DNA from: Acidobacteriota bacterium
Lineage (GTDB): Bacteria > Acidobacteriota > UBA6911
DNA length: 37,809 nt
NCBI GenBank assembly: GCA_017860135.1
Contig: JAFNAG010000005.1
Span: 1-37,809 of the forward strand
Direction: 5' to 3'
A program made the position numbers and the translations under genes. Positions 32,957 through 37,809 of this stretch are shown one piece after another; the first letter of the stretch is position 1, and each line of letters begins with the position of its first letter. Under the pieces are notes generated by a model. The model was given only the letters and a program-made list of their open reading frames with translations, was not told the DNA's origin and ran no database searches.

Positions 32957-34735
32957 ATGCCCCTGTATTCCGACGGCGTGCTTGACGAAGTGCGGAACTC
33001 CGTCAACCTCGTCTCTCTCATTTCAGAGTATGTCGCGTTGAAGAAGCGCGGGCGCAACTATGTTGCGCGCTGTCCTTTTCACACGGAAAAAACCCCTTCG
33101 TTCAATGTGAGCGAGGAAAAGCAGATCTTCCGGTGTTTCGGGTGCGGCGTTGGCGGCGACATCTTCAAGTTCGTGATGCAGGTGGAACAGTTGTCCTTTC
33201 CGGAGGCGGTCCGCTTCATTGCGGAGCGGCACGGGATCGTTTTGCCCCAGCCGGCGGCGCGTCCGGAATCGGAGTCCGGGAGCGACACAGAGACGCTGCG
33301 GCGGGTGATGGAGGAGGCCGGTCTTTTCTTTCATCAAACCCTGCTGGAGCAGGAGGAGGGCCGTTCTCCCCTGGAATATCTGCAGGGGAGGGGGGTGACG
33401 CGACAGTCCATCGACCGTTTCAGCCTGGGGTATGCTCCGGCGGGCGGCGGCGACCTGCTCGCAAAATTTCAGCGTAAAGGATTCTCAGTAAGTATTTTAG
33501 AGGAATGCGGACTGATCAAACGATCCGAGGACGGAACTCGACACTACGATGCGTTTCGTGGACGGATCATGTTCCCCATTGCCGATATCCGCGGCCGGGT
33601 GATCGCGTTTGGCGGCCGGGCCCTGGGGGACCGGCAGCCGAAGTATTTGAATTCCCCGGAGACCAGGCTCTATAATAAGAGCCGGAATCTCTATGGGTTG
33701 ACTTATGCCCGTTCAGGGATTCAGAAGCTGGACTATGCCGTTTTGGTGGAAGGGTACATGGACTTTCTGATTCCCTTCCAGCATGGCATAGAAAACGTTG
33801 TGGCTTCCCTGGGTACCAGCCTCACACAGCAGCAGGTCAAGCTGCTGGGGCGTTACACCCGTGAGGTGGTGGTCAGTTACGATCCCGATTCTGCCGGGCT
33901 GGCGGCAACACAGAGATCGCTCGATCTGTTTCTCGAGGAGGATTTCCGGGTACGTGTGTTCCGATTGCCCGAAGGCCAGGACCCGGACGCATTCGTGCGG
34001 AGTGCGGGTGCGAATGAGTACATGGAGCGTCTGGGGCGATCCACTCCCTACCTCGATTTCGTGCTCGACAGCGCCATGCAGCGCCAGGGAAAGCTCGGCG
34101 ATCCGAAGAGCAAGATCCAGGTGATGAACGCGGTTTTGCCCTACCTTGCGAAGATTCCCAATGCCGTAGAGCGGTCGGATTACGTATTCCGTTTTGCCCG
34201 CAGGCTGCAGGTCGAGGACCAGCAGTTGCTGGCGGAAGTGAAGCGGGCGGCGCAGCAGAAGAAGACGCGGCTGCCGGAAGCCCCGCTGGCGACAGTGGGG
34301 GTCATGAAGTTCGCAGAGAAGCGGCTCCTGCAGCTGCTGCTCGGCGATCCGGTGCTCCAGCAGCACATACTGTCTGCATGCTCAGTGCAGGATTTCGCCG
34401 GTCTGGCGGCGGAGAGGATATTCGCCGCCCTCCTCGAGTGTTTTGAAAGGGGCGAGAGCGGAACGTTCGAAGGTCTGCACCGGCGGTTTGCCGGCCAAGA
34501 GGAACAAGTCATGCTGGCGCAGCTCCAGATGGAGGATGTGCCGGAGGATCTTTCACGGGAGACGGCAGAGAGTTTTCTGAGTGCGCTGCGTTCCATCCGG
34601 CTGGCGTCGAGGCGGCAGGAAATCCTGTCAAGAATCGCTGAAGCCGCCGAACGGAACGACGATGAGATGCTCAACAAGCTCATCGAAGCGCGGGTCCAAG
34701 TCGACCGCGAACTAGTCAGCCTGTCCAGAAAATAG
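32957..34735 (+). CDS. dnaG: DNA primase
   Basis: Synthesises RNA primers for replication. The 592-residue protein has the N-terminal zinc-ribbon ([20 protein letters not shown] then CFGCGVGGD, ligands C, H, C, C; about residues 39-65), the primase catalytic core with GRIMFPI and [19 protein letters not shown], and the Toprim domain with [14 protein letters not shown] and the acidic DPD of SYDPDSAGL (about 310). A C-terminal helical domain for helicase interaction completes the protein. The ATG at 32957 is followed by [14 protein letters not shown], as in the family. rpoD starts 20 bp downstream, the macromolecular-synthesis operon arrangement; rpsU is not next to it. Confidence 0.97.
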   Translation: MPLYSDGVLDEVRNSVNLVSLISEYVALKKRGRNYVARCPFHTEKTPSFNVSEEKQIFRCFGCGVGGDIFKFVMQVEQLSFPEAVRFIAERHGIVLPQPAARPESESGSDTETLRRVMEEAGLFFHQTLLEQEEGRSPLEYLQGRGVTRQSIDRFSLGYAPAGGGDLLAKFQRKGFSVSILEECGLIKRSEDGTRHYDAFRGRIMFPIADIRGRVIAFGGRALGDRQPKYLNSPETRLYNKSRNLYGLTYARSGIQKLDYAVLVEGYMDFLIPFQHGIENVVASLGTSLTQQQVKLLGRYTREVVVSYDPDSAGLAATQRSLDLFLEEDFRVRVFRLPEGQDPDAFVRSAGANEYMERLGRSTPYLDFVLDSAMQRQGKLGDPKSKIQVMNAVLPYLAKIPNAVERSDYVFRFARRLQVEDQQLLAEVKRAAQQKKTRLPEAPLATVGVMKFAEKRLLQLLLGDPVLQQHILSACSVQDFAGLAAERIFAALLECFERGESGTFEGLHRRFAGQEEQVMLAQLQMEDVPEDLSRETAESFLSALRSIRLASRRQEILSRIAEAAERNDDEMLNKLIEARVQVDRELVSLSRK

Positions 34736-34755
34736 CCGGAAAGGAGACAGCGGGT

Positions 34756-36447
<1,692 letters not shown>

Positions 36448-36726
36448 CCGGTCTCTCGCGCCGGGTCATGCATTGCGAATCCGCTGCCGGGCCCGCCCGC
36501 AACGGGATTGTGTTGCTCTCCTCCCGCTCGTCGCCAATGCTCTTGACGCGGATGTTTCCCGATTCATGAGGCTGATATTTTGGGGACCCGGAAGGACGCC
36601 GCGGAACGCGGCAATGCGGCCGTTTGTCGGCAAGCGCTCCTTCCGGCGTTCTCCCGCATCCCATCTCATAACCTTCGTCCATTCTCATACATGATTCATG
36701 AATAATTCGGGTCAAAACGCTCCCTC
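36448..36726. other. Spacer between convergent rpoD and hemerythrin gene
   Basis: This 279-bp region separates the converging ends of rpoD and the hemerythrin gene. It has a perfect hairpin GCCGCG-GAA-CGCGGC at 36598-36612 that could aid termination, without a T-tract. I see no gene. Confidence 0.4.
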
Positions 36727-37293
36727 TCAGACGCCGGCTTCCTGCTTCGTCTCCCTGAGGATCTTTTCCATGAGTGCATGCAGCCGCTCGTGGGTGCCCG
36801 CTCCCATTTTTTCAACCTCGATTTTCTCGAACACCTCCGCCAACTCCAGCTGCTCCGCATCGCTGAGCATCCGCTCCGCCATCACGAACAGGACGTGATT
36901 CTCTTTCTCGATATGGGAACGCAGCAGGCGGGCATAACCGGACGCCGCTTCCGCCCATTTTCGCCCGGCCGCCGCATCGCGAGGGTAGGCGTCCGCCGCC
37001 TCCGACATTTCGCGGATCAGCGACCTCCCCAGGGTGTGCTCGTGGAGCATGACGGCGATCGGCCCTTCCTGCGCCGGCATCCCCTTCTTTACGAGCAGCG
37101 GGAAGAGGGCGTCTTCCTCTTTGCCGTGATGGCACTTATCCGCGAACAGCTTGAAGAACTCGAGCAGGCCGGACAGCGTCTCCGGTGATACCCGGGTTCC
37201 GCGGTTCAGCCCTGATGCCGCCGCCTCCGCGGCATCGAGCATCCGGAGGATGGCTTCGTGTTCGTGTCTCAGAGTGGCAGTGGCGTTGTTCAT
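36727..37293 (-). CDS. Hemerythrin-domain protein
   Basis: Di-iron protein of 188 residues, probably cytoplasmic, that may bind O2 or nitric oxide or protect iron-sulfur enzymes. The four-helix HHE-type pattern is visible: LRHEHEAILRML (N-terminal His), CHHGKEEDALFPLL (HxxxE), MLHEHTLGRSLI and HIEKENHVLFVM. I chose the ATG at 37293 because AAGGAGAAGGT immediately precedes it. The same frame continues upstream with a hydrophobic segment (CIWILMSTLLIG) that could mimic a signal peptide, but it overlaps the rrf2 gene. An operator-like site is centred about 60 bp upstream. It lies directly downstream of the Rrf2 regulator gene, which probably controls it. Confidence 0.9.
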   Translation of the reverse strand: MNNATATLRHEHEAILRMLDAAEAAASGLNRGTRVSPETLSGLLEFFKLFADKCHHGKEEDALFPLLVKKGMPAQEGPIAVMLHEHTLGRSLIREMSEAADAYPRDAAAGRKWAEAASGYARLLRSHIEKENHVLFVMAERMLSDAEQLELAEVFEKIEVEKMGAGTHERLHALMEKILRETKQEAGV

Positions 37294-37777
37294 AACCTTC
37301 TCCTTTGCATGTACTCGGTTCGGGATCATGCCCCCGATCAATAAAGTGGACATCAAGATCCATATGCAGGTCATAGCCCTCAGCCTCCATGTCCGTTGAT
37401 ATTTCGTGCGATCGCCGCGAGGTCGGCGAGCGTGCTGGTTGTTTCCAGCGGTCGTGGAGCGGGCAGGCGTGTTCATCGCTGCATTGCGGCAGCCCAAGGA
37501 CGCAGCGCTGGAGCCGCTCGACGCTTCCGCTGGCCTCCAGCACCATCAACAGGGTCACTTGGTCGGCCGGGCGGGCCAACTCGTAACCGCCGCGCAGGCC
37601 TTTGAAGGACCGTATCAGGCGCCTCTGGGTGAGCGTCCGGAGGATCTTCCAGAGAAACTGCGTCGGGATGGCTTCCTCCTCGGAGATCTCACGCGCCCCG
37701 GCAAGCCTGCCGGCAGGCAGGGAAGCAAGGAACGTAACCGCCCGAATTGCGTATTCATCGGCTTTCGTGAATAGCAT
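37136..37777 (-). CDS. Rrf2-family transcriptional regulator, probably frameshifted
   Basis: Iron-sulfur winged-helix regulator of the Rrf2/IscR/NsrR family. The first 111 residues are canonical: MLFTKADEYAIRAVTFLA, the recognition-helix part FLWKILRTLTQRRLIRSFKGLRGGYELA, and three cluster cysteines C92, C99 and C105 before HDRW. After W111 (37447-37445) the frame turns into unrelated sequence and runs on to 37136, overlapping the hemerythrin gene. In another frame the bases just after W111 encode ETTSTLADLAAIARN, the family C-terminus, ending in a stop at 37380. So the ancestral gene probably ended at 37380, and roughly 30 bases plus a frame change are missing near 37440. The N-terminal DNA-binding and cluster region may still work; a sequencing error is also possible. 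Confidence 0.8.
   Translation of the reverse strand: MLFTKADEYAIRAVTFLASLPAGRLAGAREISEEEAIPTQFLWKILRTLTQRRLIRSFKGLRGGYELARPADQVTLLMVLEASGSVERLQRCVLGLPQCSDEHACPLHDRWKQPARSPTSRRSHEISTDMEAEGYDLHMDLDVHFIDRGHDPEPSTCKGEGYEQRHCHSETRTRSHPPDARCRGGGGIRAEPRNPGITGDAVRPARVLQAVRG
37345..37363 (-). promoter_or_regulatory. Second Rrf2-type operator upstream of the hemerythrin gene
   Basis: On the minus strand ATGGATCTTGATGTCCACT (37363-37345) matches the palindromic site in the rrf2 promoter at 14 of 19 positions, including the nine-base half ATGGATCTT and the TCCA of the other half. It ends 51 bases before the hemerythrin ATG. Confidence 0.4.
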
Positions 37778-37780
37778 ACA

Positions 37781-37800
37781 AATGGATCTTATAATCCATT
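37781..37800. promoter_or_regulatory. Palindromic operator in the rrf2 promoter
   Basis: AATGGAT (37781-37787) and ATCCATT (37794-37800) form a perfect 7-bp inverted repeat with a 6-bp spacer, just upstream of the Rrf2 gene. A TATAAT-like -10 on the minus strand lies at its outer edge, close to the window end. The location and symmetry fit an autoregulatory Rrf2 site. Confidence 0.5.
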
Positions 37801-37809
37801 ATAATAATA

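Noticed and set aside
37294-37497. Upstream extension of the hemerythrin frame with a hydrophobic segment resembling a signal peptide
   Set aside because: It lies inside the rrf2 coding region, and a strong ribosome-binding site directly precedes the ATG at 37293.

Overview
The window is a GC-rich (roughly 60 %) bacterial chromosome segment dominated by conserved housekeeping genes, with no phage, transposase gene, rRNA, tRNA or CRISPR array that I can see. The gene set (HslUV, separate-subunit acyl-CoA carboxylase, accD-folC, xseAB-ispA-tlyA-nadK, rpsO-pnp, dnaG-rpoD), large secreted beta-propeller and FN3 proteins, and palindromic spacer DNA suggest a Gram-negative-type bacterium of the Acidobacteriota kind. 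That placement is an inference from gene content, not from a marker-gene tree.

Layout. 1-2.1 kb: a GAF-GAF-PAS-GGDEF diguanylate cyclase (minus). 2.3-3.6 kb: an AlaX-type alanyl-tRNA editing protein (minus). 3.7-7.7 kb: a tightly overlapping operon hslV-hslU-FN3 lipoprotein-FAH-family hydrolase, driven by a near-consensus promoter that would give a leaderless hslV mRNA. 7.7-11.6 kb: a three-gene biotin-dependent acyl-CoA carboxylase (carboxyltransferase, biotin carboxylase, biotin carrier) with a long leader. 11.6-14.0 kb: accD-folC (minus). 14.2-15.2 kb: a CsgG-like exported protein. 15.3-17.9 kb: queF and a DUF255 thioredoxin-domain protein (minus). 18.2-18.9 kb: a winged-helix plus Rossmann-like regulator.

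19.0-23.4 kb: xseA-xseB-ispA-tlyA-nadK, the classical ExoVII/isoprenoid/rRNA-methylase/NAD kinase cluster without dxs. 23.6-24.7 kb: divergent maf and a DUF721/DciA-like gene. 25.1-29.4 kb: a secreted beta-propeller with three C-terminal repeat modules, followed by a membrane AAA+ ATPase with a SPOR domain. 29.4-32.3 kb: rpsO and pnp, separated by a terminator-like hairpin and a 29-bp stem. 32.3-32.9 kb: a gene-free spacer of nested inverted repeats. 33.0-36.4 kb: dnaG-rpoD. 36.7-37.8 kb (minus): an Rrf2 regulator, apparently frameshifted at its C-terminus, and a hemerythrin, each preceded by a similar palindromic operator.

The most interesting non-coding signals are the leaderless hslV promoter, the giant rpsO-pnp hairpin, the nested inverted-repeat element at 32.4-32.9 kb, a family of short palindromic spacer repeats, and the matched Rrf2 operators. 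The most interesting proteins are the Rex-like wHTH-Rossmann regulator and the propeller/SPOR-ATPase pair. I do not see a clear-cut new defence or biosynthetic system.
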